A stretch of DNA of 6,020 nt from an uncultured Candidatus Peregrinibacteria bacterium (GTDB lineage: Bacteria > Patescibacteriota > Gracilibacteria > CAIRYL01). The stretch's first letter is position 1. Each line of letters starts with the position of its first letter. Where the stretch lies: contig CAIRYL010000026.1 in assembly GCA_903882825.1 (NCBI GenBank), positions 1 to 6,020 of the forward strand. Direction: 5' to 3'. The notes beneath the pieces were generated by a model, which searched no databases, was not told where the DNA came from, and saw only the letters and a program-made list of their open reading frames with translations. Below, one piece after another: positions 1-5,958 of the stretch. Made by a program: the position numbers and the translations under genes.

Positions 1-716
1 GGAATTATTTTTTCCAAAAGTACCGTTGGAGATGGTTCTATGAGAAAGTCGAGATTGTATTCTGTATGAATTTCGGATGAGGAAAGATTCGCAATATCAC
101 GTTTTTCCTTTTTTTCATCTATTGGTAGCAGAATAGAATTTCGTACTTTTTGAGACAACGGTGAAATATAATCTGTCCAAATCACTTCTGCTCGTGTTAT
201 TCGTCCAGAAAGGACTTCTTCTGCTATTATTTGAGAAATACCTCTCATTTGAGAGGGGAGAGGATTTGACGATACCATATCATAAAAAGAGGCAATAATG
301 TTCTCTTTTATCCCAGCAGTTCTCATGAGTACCTGTTCTCCTTTTTTCCCAATAACAATAAATCGAGCATTTCTATCTTTTCGTTCTTGTAAAAGGCGAA
401 ATAAAAATTTTAAAACATTTGAGTTAAAAGATCCACAAAGACCTCTGTTGCTCGTAATAATAATATACAGATCAGTATTGCCGGTTTTGTTGGCTATAAA
501 TGGGTGTATTACGCCATCTGCTGTTCCATTTTTTTTTAATGCTTTTGAAATTTGTTGTAAAATTCCAATCATTCCATTGGCGTATGGACGAATTGCCATA
601 ACGGCTTCTACCGCACGACGCATTTTTACACCAGAAATCATTTCCATTGCTTTGGTTATTTTCCCAGTGGATTTGACTCCTTTTATTCGCCGGCGTATAT
701 CTCGTACAGAAGCCAT
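1..716 (-). CDS. atpG: F-type ATP synthase gamma subunit, 3'-truncated by window edge
   Basis: This is the rotor shaft of F1, which turns inside the alpha3beta3 head and couples c-ring rotation to ATP synthesis. The frame is open from an ATG at 716 to the window edge, giving 238 residues without a stop. The C-terminal helix that pairs with the N-terminal helix in the coiled coil, and the stop codon, lie outside the window. The N-terminus is typical of the family: an IRRRIKGVKSTGKITKAMEMIS stretch (residues 7-28) followed by KMRRA. The Rossmann-like core carries ITSNRGLCGSFN at residues 87-98, matching the family's TSDRGLCGG-type motif. It starts 21 nt after the atpA stop, in the same operon. 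The 21-nt gap is almost pure pyrimidine with no Shine-Dalgarno sequence. The start is the first ATG and gives the canonical N-terminus, so it is secure. No frameshift is seen. Confidence 0.96.
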   Translation of the reverse strand, partial: MASVRDIRRRIKGVKSTGKITKAMEMISGVKMRRAVEAVMAIRPYANGMIGILQQISKALKKNGTADGVIHPFIANKTGNTDLYIIITSNRGLCGSFNSNVLKFLFRLLQERKDRNARFIVIGKKGEQVLMRTAGIKENIIASFYDMVSSNPLPSQMRGISQIIAEEVLSGRITRAEVIWTDYISPLSQKVRNSILLPIDEKKEKRDIANLSSSEIHTEYNLDFLIEPSPTVLLEKII

Positions 717-737
717 GAAAAGAAAAAGGAAAGAATA

Positions 738-2249
738 TTAAAGAGAAAATGTTTTTTTAAATTCTTCTAAAAATTTTTGAAGAGACGCCTCTGTTTCTTC
801 AGAAATTAATTTTTCAGAAGAAATTTTTTCAAGGATTTCCCTTCCGGTTACATCGAGAGACATTAAAAATTCTTCTTCAAATCGAGAAATATCATCTACT
901 GGGATACTGTCTAAATATCCTCTGGTAAGTGCATATATAATAATGGACTCTTTTTCTACTGATAAAGGACTAAATTGTGGTTGTTTTAAAACTTCAACCG
1001 CTCTTTTCCCGCGTTCGATAAGGTTTCTTGTTTTTTCATCTAAATCTGATCCAAATTGCGCAAATGCTTCTAATTCTCGAAATTGTGCAAGATCAAGACG
1101 AAGTTTTCCGGCTACTTGTTTCATTGCTTTAATTTGTGCCGAAGAACCTACTCGAGAAACAGAAAGTCCTACATTTAATGCCGGACGTACTCCTTTATAA
1201 AAAAGATCAGACTCCAAATAAATTTGTCCGTCCGTAATAGAAATAACATTAGTGGGAATGTATGCTGAAACATCTCCCGCTTGTGTTTCAATAATTGGTA
1301 ATGCTGTTATAGATCCGCCCCCATTTTCTTCATTTAACTTTGCAGCTCGCTCCAAAAGTCTGGAATGAAGATAAAATACATCTCCTGGATAGGCTTCTCG
1401 TCCTGGAGGACGTCTTAAAATAAGAGAAATTTGTCGATAGGCAACGGCATGTTTTGAAAGATCATCATACACAATGAGCACATCTTTTCCCTTGTCCATA
1501 AAATATTCTCCGAGTGCGCATCCAGAGTACGGTGCAATAAAAGAGAGAGATGCTGGTTCAGAAACTCCTGCAACCATAACAGTGGTATATTCCATAGCTC
1601 CCGCTTTTTCAAGTTCTGCAGTAATACGAGCAATTTTTAATGCTTTTTGCCCTATTGCTACATAAATACAAATTACATCTTTTCCTTTTTGATTTAGAAT
1701 CGTGTCAATGGCAATCGCAGTTTTTCCAGTTTGACGATCTCCAATAATAAGCTCTCTTTGTCCTCTTCCAATAGGAATAAGAACATCGATTGCTTTAATT
1801 CCGGTTTGCAGTGGTTGGTGTACTGATTTTCTGGTCATAACGCCTGGTGCTACTTTTTCAATTGGATATTCTGCATTGCTTATTATGTCTCCTTTTCCAT
1901 CAATAGGTCTTCCCAAAGAATTAATAACTCGTCCGATCATGGCTTCTCCTACTGGAATTGAAAGAATTTTTTTTGTTCTACTGACCACATCACCTTCTTT
2001 TATATTTTCAAAACCTTCTAATATCATTACTCCTACTTCCGATTCTTCCAGGTTAAATGCCACTCCTACTGCACCACTTTCAAAGTGAAGCATTTCAGAA
2101 ACCATCACATCCGAAAGCCCTGAAACACGTGCTACTCCATCGCCTGACTCTAATACTTTCCCAAATTCTTCTTTGATGGCAGAAGAATCAAATGAAGACA
2201 TTTGTTTTTTGAGTTCTTCGAGAAGAGTATTCTGATTTTGTTGAGACAT
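738..2249 (-). CDS. atpA: F-type ATP synthase alpha subunit
   Basis: This is the non-catalytic nucleotide-binding subunit of the F1 head, alternating with beta and supplying a catalytic arginine. The 503 residues are full length for the family. In order there are an N-terminal helix (about 8-20) expected to bind delta, a beta-barrel domain (about 25-95), and the nucleotide-binding domain with P-loop GDRQTGKT at 170-177. The segment VLIVYDDLSKHAVAYRQ lies at 257-273, and the alpha/beta signature PALNVGLSVS at 356-365. It is followed directly by R366, equivalent to the arginine finger (Arg373 in E. coli). The C-terminal helical domain contains the DLAQFRELEAFAQFGSDLD region (386-404). It starts 33 nt after the atpH stop and ends 21 nt before atpG. 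The leader ends in T runs and has no Shine-Dalgarno sequence. All key residues visible are intact. Confidence 0.98.
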   Translation of the reverse strand: MSQQNQNTLLEELKKQMSSFDSSAIKEEFGKVLESGDGVARVSGLSDVMVSEMLHFESGAVGVAFNLEESEVGVMILEGFENIKEGDVVSRTKKILSIPVGEAMIGRVINSLGRPIDGKGDIISNAEYPIEKVAPGVMTRKSVHQPLQTGIKAIDVLIPIGRGQRELIIGDRQTGKTAIAIDTILNQKGKDVICIYVAIGQKALKIARITAELEKAGAMEYTTVMVAGVSEPASLSFIAPYSGCALGEYFMDKGKDVLIVYDDLSKHAVAYRQISLILRRPPGREAYPGDVFYLHSRLLERAAKLNEENGGGSITALPIIETQAGDVSAYIPTNVISITDGQIYLESDLFYKGVRPALNVGLSVSRVGSSAQIKAMKQVAGKLRLDLAQFRELEAFAQFGSDLDEKTRNLIERGKRAVEVLKQPQFSPLSVEKESIIIYALTRGYLDSIPVDDISRFEEEFLMSLDVTGREILEKISSEKLISEETEASLQKFLEEFKKTFSL

Positions 2250-2282
2250 AAAAAAATAAAAAAATAGAACGGAGAGAGTTTT

Positions 2283-2684
2283 TTAAATTCCGAGATGATG
2301 AGAAAGATGAGCTATTTTTCTTTTCACACTTCCATCCCATCGTATTTCTGGAGAAGAAATAATGGCGCCACCAATAATATGCGGGTTTACGATATACGAA
2401 ACTTCATATTGTTCGGCTGGGAAAAGAAGAGGGAGAGAGCTTTCTATACTTTTTTTTACCTCAGGAGAAAGGGGAGATACAGTTTGAACCAGTATTGGAA
2501 TTTTTTTTTGCAGTGCAAAAATTTGAGATTCTATAGTAGAAACAATACGTGAAAAACGATGAAATCGCTTTTTTTTTCGAAGGAAAACAATATATTGAGA
2601 AACGAGCGCAGGGATTTCTTCTGGAAGACATTCCTGAGAAAGCTCAATAAGAAGGGCTGACAATTGTTTTTCGGAAATAACCAT
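2283..2684 (-). CDS. atpH: F-type ATP synthase delta subunit, short form
   Basis: Delta links the F1 head to the b-subunit peripheral stalk. The product has 133 residues, against about 175-180 in E. coli-like enzymes. The C-terminal part is recognisable: a QTVSPLSPEVKKSIE segment (about 67-81), then NPHIIGGAIISSPEIRWDGSVKRKIAHL (about 99-126). The latter matches the family's conserved IGG...DGS..+L ending. The helical N-terminal domain, which in E. coli contacts the alpha N-terminus, is some 40 residues shorter and appears to lack its first helices. Assignment therefore rests on the C-terminal motif and on position, 17 nt after atpF and 33 nt before atpA. The chosen ATG is the only plausible start: the short gap to the atpF stop holds no other ATG, GTG or TTG in frame. 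The leader is pyrimidine-rich without a Shine-Dalgarno sequence. Confidence 0.9.
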   Translation of the reverse strand: MVISEKQLSALLIELSQECLPEEIPALVSQYIVFLRKKKRFHRFSRIVSTIESQIFALQKKIPILVQTVSPLSPEVKKSIESSLPLLFPAEQYEVSYIVNPHIIGGAIISSPEIRWDGSVKRKIAHLSHHLGI

Positions 2685-2701
2685 GAATAAAAAAGAGGAA
2701 A

Positions 2702-3199
2702 TTATAATTGAATATCTTTGAGTGTTTTTTGAAGAAAGACTTCGTCGCTTCCAGAAGAAATTTTTTCACGAATAATTTTTTCTACTGCTATTACTACTAC
2801 TCCTGCCAGTTCTTTTTGTGCATCAGATACCATTTGTTTGGTCATTTCTGCCGACTGTTTTTTTGCATCTTCCAAAAAACGATCAGCAGATTTTTGTGCA
2901 TCGAGTAAAATTCCGGCACTTCGTTCTTTCGCTACAGTATCCGCCTTTATCAGCAAATCTTTTGCTTCTTTATGAGCGTTTCCTAAAATAGCAGATTCCT
3001 CTTGTGCTACTTCTTCTAATCGTTTTTTAGCAAGTTCAGCGTCTCGTAAGCCCTGTTCAATTTTTGCAGATCGTTCATCCAAAAATTTGAGCATTGGACG
3101 ATATGCAAAATACGAAAGAACACCAAAAAGAATGACAAAATTAACGGTTTGAGCAATGAGTAAGCTCCACTGAATACCCAGTTGAGAAAGTGATTCCAT
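2702..3199 (-). CDS. atpF: F-type ATP synthase b subunit
   Basis: This is the peripheral stalk subunit that anchors in the membrane beside subunit a and holds F1 still through delta. The 165 residues are near the usual length. The N-terminal segment LGIQWSLLIAQTVNFVILFGVLSYFAYRPML is typical, with a single membrane helix at about residues 11-32. It is followed by RPMLKFLDERSAKIEQGL, the usual entry into the stalk. From about 38 to 135 the sequence is strongly charged and rich in Ala, Glu, Lys and Asp, as expected for the long dimeric coiled coil. The C-terminal region is expected to meet delta. The gene lies 11 nt after atpE and 17 nt before atpH. Only one b-type gene is present here, so a b homodimer is likely. 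No Shine-Dalgarno sequence lies in the 11-nt leader. Confidence 0.96.
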   Translation of the reverse strand: MESLSQLGIQWSLLIAQTVNFVILFGVLSYFAYRPMLKFLDERSAKIEQGLRDAELAKKRLEEVAQEESAILGNAHKEAKDLLIKADTVAKERSAGILLDAQKSADRFLEDAKKQSAEMTKQMVSDAQKELAGVVVIAVEKIIREKISSGSDEVFLQKTLKDIQL

Positions 3200-3210
3200 A
3201 AAGAAATATA

Positions 3211-3435
3211 TTAAGAAAGAATCTTAAAGGCTATAACAAGCGCATAAATAGCAATTGCCTCTGTAAACGCTGCTCCTAAAAAAACAAGAAGTTGAATTTT
3301 TGAACTGGCTTCAGGATTTCTTCCAATAGCTTCAAAAGCTTTTCCGAATAAAAATCCCATTCCAATGCCCGGTCCAATAGCTCCTAAACCAATAGCCAAA
3401 GCGGCTCCTACAAATTGCAAAGATGAAACGTCCAT
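3211..3435 (-). CDS. atpE: F-type ATP synthase c subunit (probably proton-type)
   Basis: This is the rotor-ring proteolipid carrying the ion-binding carboxylate. The 74 residues form two membrane helices, about 6-31 and 48-72, joined by a polar loop with R39-N40-P41, the conserved loop that contacts gamma and epsilon. Helix 1 is glycine-rich (IGLGAIGPGIGMG). The essential acid is E59 in GAAFTEAIAIYALVIA. The sodium ligands known from Ilyobacter tartaricus (Gln32, Ser66, Thr67) correspond here to M26, A60 and I61, so a proton-coupled ring is inferred. It lies 28 nt after atpB and 11 nt before atpF. The 28 nt before the ATG contain only T and C, with no Shine-Dalgarno sequence. This is striking because c must be made in the greatest number of copies. 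Confidence 0.97.
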   Translation of the reverse strand: MDVSSLQFVGAALAIGLGAIGPGIGMGFLFGKAFEAIGRNPEASSKIQLLVFLGAAFTEAIAIYALVIAFKILS

Positions 3436-3463
3436 AAAAAAAGAAAAAAAAGAAAAAAAGAAA

Positions 3464-4222
3464 CTAATGTTGTGCCTCTGTCATTGCCATTTTCATGAAA
3501 ACCGTAGTGAGCATTGCAAAAACGGTTGCCTGAATAAGCCCTGCTAAAAGTTCAAGAGCCAAAAATGGTAATGGTAGAAAATAGGGGAGTAAGTGAAGCA
3601 TCGTGGTAAGGAGTACTTCTCCCGCAAATACATTTCCAAACAAACGAAAAGTAAAGGAAAGTATTTTTGCGAGTTCGCTTACAATCTCTAAAAGACCTAA
3701 AAAAGTACCAATAACATACGGTTTATGAAAAGGGCTAATAAGAAATTTTTTTCCGTATCCCCAAAGTCCTAATGTAAAAATCCCAATTAATTGCACTCCT
3801 ATAACTACTGACAAGGAAAGTCCCAGCGTAAAATTTAAATCAGCAGAAGTGCTTCGTAAAAATGGAATAATGGTTGTATGTCCTTCTGAACTGTGTAAGA
3901 GTCCTATTGTTCCTACTCCTGGTAAAAGACCAATCCAGTTTGAAACAAGGATAAATATAAAAATTGTAAAAATAAGAGGGAACGCTTTTCTCGCTTGTTC
4001 TTTATTTTGCATAATATCTTCTATGGCACCTAACGCGCCTTCTATCATGACCTCTAAAAGTGATTGCCATTTTTGAGGAACAATTTGTTTTTTTGAAACT
4101 CCCCACAAAAATAAACCAATAAGAAGCGCACTCACGAGTACTCCTATAAGAAGAGAATTGGTAACGAAGAAATTTCCGATGGAGAAGAGGTGCTCAGCAG
4201 CAATAGAAATTTCAAATTCCAT
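3464..4222 (-). CDS. atpB: F-type ATP synthase a subunit
   Basis: This is the membrane stator subunit that forms the two ion half-channels against the c ring. The 252 residues contain five to six hydrophobic segments (about 20-42, 80-106, 128-153, 168-190, 196-220 and 222-246). The essential arginine is R193 in SFTFRLFGNVFAGEVLL, equivalent to E. coli Arg210. E202 matches Glu219, and E224 stands at the His245 position, a common exchange outside E. coli. Q231 in LAGLIQATVFAMLTTVF matches Gln252. The TSADLNFTLGLSL segment (125-137) is also typical. It is the first atp gene; no atpI is present upstream. It ends with TAG. The upstream gap of 69 nt contains a candidate promoter but no Shine-Dalgarno sequence. 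Confidence 0.97.
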   Translation of the reverse strand: MEFEISIAAEHLFSIGNFFVTNSLLIGVLVSALLIGLFLWGVSKKQIVPQKWQSLLEVMIEGALGAIEDIMQNKEQARKAFPLIFTIFIFILVSNWIGLLPGVGTIGLLHSSEGHTTIIPFLRSTSADLNFTLGLSLSVVIGVQLIGIFTLGLWGYGKKFLISPFHKPYVIGTFLGLLEIVSELAKILSFTFRLFGNVFAGEVLLTTMLHLLPYFLPLPFLALELLAGLIQATVFAMLTTVFMKMAMTEAQH

Positions 4223-4249
4223 GAGTTGCCAGGGGATAATTTCACGCCG

Positions 4250-4278
4250 AATGTAGCATTGTTAAAAAATGGAGACAA
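4250..4278 (-). promoter_or_regulatory. Candidate sigma-70-type promoter for the atp operon
   Basis: On the minus strand, TTGTCT (4278-4273) and TACATT (4255-4250) are separated by 17 nt. Each matches four of six consensus bases. Transcription would begin near 4243, about 20 nt before the atpB ATG. The placement in the only sizeable gap before the operon supports it, but the match is modest, the region is AT-rich, and read-through from the upstream gene is equally possible. Confidence 0.35.
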
Positions 4279-4291
4279 GTAAAAATTTTCA

Positions 4292-5365
4292 TCATTTTCC
4301 AACTCTACACGAAGCTACTGCCCGCTTTTCTTTTTCAGTCATTCTCGCATACATTTCTGGTGTAATAGTGGTTATTATTTCCTCTTTTGTATTAAAAATA
4401 TCAACACCCGTATGTGTTGTTATTCCGTTTTTATCTCCAAAAGGGCTATTTCCATCATGATCCTTAATGAGATCGTGTATTTGTTCTAATGCCACCATCA
4501 TTTCTTCCAAGACATCTGGAATGGTAATGTGAGGTGTAAGAATAGGAGATCCATGTTGAGCTGCAAATCTAAGAGCCCCGCATCCTCCACAATTACATGT
4601 TTTGCCATGTACTTCTCCTTCTTTTACAAATGTGGCATGTGCAGTAACGAGTGATATTTTTTGGTCAAACCGCATTAACATTTCTAAAAGTTGATCTCGT
4701 AGTATTTTTTGTTCTGGAGGAAGTACATCTATAAGATGATCAGAAAGGTACATTCCTCCTCCTGCCACCGAAAGACCAACGGTATGTTCTTTCCCAAAAA
4801 TATCCAATAAAATTCTTTTCAGTTTTTGTGAAACTTCTGGGTTCACATATCTCGTATCCATACATCTCATCACCATTTCCATGGTATCGGTTTGAATTTT
4901 ATGCTTATTCTTTGCTTCCCAAACAAAAAAATTTCTATCTTCTACGTGCACTAACTTTCCTTTTTGTGTAAATGCTTCTGCTATAGTGTGTGGGTCCATG
5001 CCACCGATGTTTTCTAGTCTTTGTACACCTCCTGGCATTACGGTTCTATACAGTCGAATCCTTCCTCCAAGGTGTTTTAGTCTTTGCGAGACGGCACTTA
5101 AAGAAGGGGAACTTTTAGCACCGGTAGCGACGAGTGCGGTACTATGTTCATTATCGTCATCTTTATTTTTATGAATATTGATTAATTCTTCCCATGTTAT
5201 GGGTTCACCACGAAGACCCTTGGCATCTGGATCCATTCTATATAATCGTCCTCCATAACATATTTCTTCTCTTCCTGATTTTTTGGTGGTTTTAATACCT
5301 ACAATTCTCACATCTCCACGAAATTGTGTTTCTGCTAGTTCTATTAATCCTTTATTTTGTTTCAT
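4292..5365 (-). CDS. Uncharacterised protein with beta-carbonic-anhydrase-like metal-site motifs
   Basis: I do not recognise a named family. From the ATG at 5365 the product has 357 residues. An in-frame ATG at 5386 would add MHFYCFF and give 364, the numbering used here. I prefer 5365 because the added codons look like the T-rich leaders before the atp genes. The N-terminal 150 residues show no known domain, only a polar KNKDDDNEH stretch near 73-81. The C-terminal half resembles beta-carbonic anhydrases: CMDTR at 175-179 fits their Cys-x-Asp-x-Arg zinc/dyad motif, SVAGGG at 206-211 recalls the Gly-rich strand that follows, and LVTAH (246-250) with CNCGGCGAL (264-272) recalls the His-x2-Cys-Gly motif. 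The His and Cys are separated by an extra loop with added cysteines. No signal peptide or membrane helix is seen, so it is probably cytosolic. A metal-binding or carbonic-anhydrase-like role is inference. It ends with TGA, 69 nt before atpB. Confidence 0.75.
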   Translation of the reverse strand: MKQNKGLIELAETQFRGDVRIVGIKTTKKSGREEICYGGRLYRMDPDAKGLRGEPITWEELINIHKNKDDDNEHSTALVATGAKSSPSLSAVSQRLKHLGGRIRLYRTVMPGGVQRLENIGGMDPHTIAEAFTQKGKLVHVEDRNFFVWEAKNKHKIQTDTMEMVMRCMDTRYVNPEVSQKLKRILLDIFGKEHTVGLSVAGGGMYLSDHLIDVLPPEQKILRDQLLEMLMRFDQKISLVTAHATFVKEGEVHGKTCNCGGCGALRFAAQHGSPILTPHITIPDVLEEMMVALEQIHDLIKDHDGNSPFGDKNGITTHTGVDIFNTKEEIITTITPEMYARMTEKEKRAVASCRVGK

Positions 5366-5411
5366 AAAAAAACAGTAAAAATGCATTCATAATCCAATTT
5401 TTTTGGGTGGC

Positions 5412-5439
5412 ATTTTATTATTGTTTTTATTTTTTGCAA
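5412..5439 (-). promoter_or_regulatory. Candidate promoter for the carbonic-anhydrase-like gene
   Basis: On the minus strand, TTGCAA (5439-5434) and TAAAAT (5417-5412) are 16 nt apart, matching four and five of six consensus bases. Initiation near 5405 would give a leader of about 20 or 40 nt to the ATG at 5386 or 5365. The surroundings are so AT-rich that a chance match is possible. Confidence 0.35.
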
Positions 5440-5554
5440 GAGATTTTTTAATCAAAATAAAAACCATAAAATATGGCTTTCTTTCACAATTTTTTTATTA
5501 TTTTTTTAGGACTTACGAATGAAATTTCTCAAAATGCCTTCTCTCCGTTCATCC

Positions 5555-5568
5555 CCGAGATATCTTGG
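5555..5568. repeat. Imperfect 14-bp palindrome
   Basis: CCGAGATATCTTGG is symmetric except for one G/T pair three bases from each end. It lies at the centre of the inverted-repeat-bounded segment. It could be part of a fold-back structure or a protein-binding site; nothing in the sequence decides. Confidence 0.4.
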
Positions 5569-5576
5569 CGGTTACA

Positions 5577-5591
5577 ATAGGATATTCCTAT
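5577..5591. repeat. Perfect 6-bp stem hairpin downstream of the DUF721 gene
   Basis: ATAGGA and TCCTAT flank a 3-nt TAT loop. On the minus strand it begins 20 nt after the DUF721 stop codon. It is followed there by TGTAACCGCC rather than a U run, so it does not read as an intrinsic terminator, though it might stabilise the 3' end of the transcript. It also lies inside the possible element relic. Confidence 0.4.
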
Positions 5592-5611
5592 AATTTTGCG
5601 TACGTCCTATT

Positions 5612-5896
5612 TTAGAGTTTTAGCACCATCCGAAAATGAGAATTTGGAAAATCATTTTTTAAAGCCGTGAGTATATCATTTTTTCTCAGTAAAAAAAGAT
5701 GTGACCATCCACTGGAAGTTGCACGAACAAAAATTTGGTTTCCTTTTACTTTTACAGGAATAATCATTTTTTCTGATTCTTCTCCTAAATATATGGAAAT
5801 ATATTGTGTACATTTTTCTAAAATGTATCCCGCGTATGCTTCTTGTGAAAGATTTCTGGTTTTGAGTATTTGGGGAAGAATTTTTGAAATTTTCAT
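5612..5896 (-). CDS. DUF721/DciA-like protein
   Basis: This small protein has the shape of DUF721 (DciA) domains. In other bacteria DciA acts as a loader or partner of the replicative helicase DnaB at DNA replication initiation. The 94 residues comprise a helical N-terminal part (about 3-36, KILPQILKTRNLSQEAYAGY onward) and then the typical alpha/beta core. That core has IIPVKVKGNQIFVRATSSGWSHLFLLRKNDILTALKN at about 45-81, with the family pattern of a strand, a ss.W pair and a helix. It ends with HFRMVLKL, like the usual closing strand. It is near the minimal size for the domain. The ATG at 5896 is the first after an in-frame stop upstream. The role in replication is inferred from the family; no neighbouring replication gene is visible. 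Confidence 0.72.
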   Translation of the reverse strand: MKISKILPQILKTRNLSQEAYAGYILEKCTQYISIYLGEESEKMIIPVKVKGNQIFVRATSSGWSHLFLLRKNDILTALKNDFPNSHFRMVLKL

Positions 5897-5949
5897 ATAT
5901 GATCTTTAAAATAAGGATATTTATGTGAGGGGATGGAAAGTACAAAAAG

Positions 5950-5958
5950 AGTATATCA
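5950..5958 (-). promoter_or_regulatory. Candidate extended -10 promoter for the DUF721 gene
   Basis: The minus strand reads TGATATACT, an extended -10 element (TGn plus TATACT, five of six consensus bases). No good -35 hexamer lies 16-18 nt upstream, which is acceptable for extended -10 promoters. Initiation near 5943 would give a leader of about 47 nt to the ATG at 5896. Confidence 0.4.

Larger units (their letters stand above)
5507..5609. mobile_element. Possible miniature inverted-repeat element relic
   Basis: TAGGACTTACG at 5507-5517 and CGTACGTCCTA at 5599-5609 form an inverted repeat matching at 10 of 11 positions. They bound a segment of about 100 bp with no reading frame. The outer TA on each side (5507-5508 and 5608-5609) could be a duplicated TA target, as made by IS630/Tc1-mariner-type elements; the element proper would then be 5509-5607. 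The interior looks visibly richer in G and C than the A/T-dominated flanks and holds two smaller inverted repeats. The right end stops 2 nt from the stop codon of the DUF721 gene. No transposase is present, so this would be non-autonomous. A single copy cannot prove mobility. Confidence 0.35.

Noticed and set aside
298..741. Plus-strand open frame of 147 codons
   Set aside because: It lies antisense to atpG and the end of atpA, whose products carry clear family motifs. Its translation shows no domain and has the composition of an antisense shadow.
1415..1633. Minus-strand open frame of 72 codons inside atpA
   Set aside because: It is a second frame within the alpha-subunit gene, which is intact and conserved across the same bases.
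4223..4291. A short atpI or other small gene between the carbonic-anhydrase-like gene and atpB
   Set aside because: The gap is only 69 nt and holds no reading frame with a start on the coding strand long enough to support a membrane protein.
5464..5476. Inverted repeat CCATA-AAA-TATGG followed on the minus strand by a T-rich run, as a possible terminator of the DUF721 transcript
   Set aside because: The stem has only five pairs, three of them A-T, and lies about 135 nt past the stop codon in generally T-rich DNA. It is too weak to call.
5676..5945. Overlapping minus-strand frame of 89 codons
   Set aside because: It is out of frame with the DUF721-like gene over most of its length, and its translation shows no recognisable domain, whereas the other frame has the DUF721 pattern.
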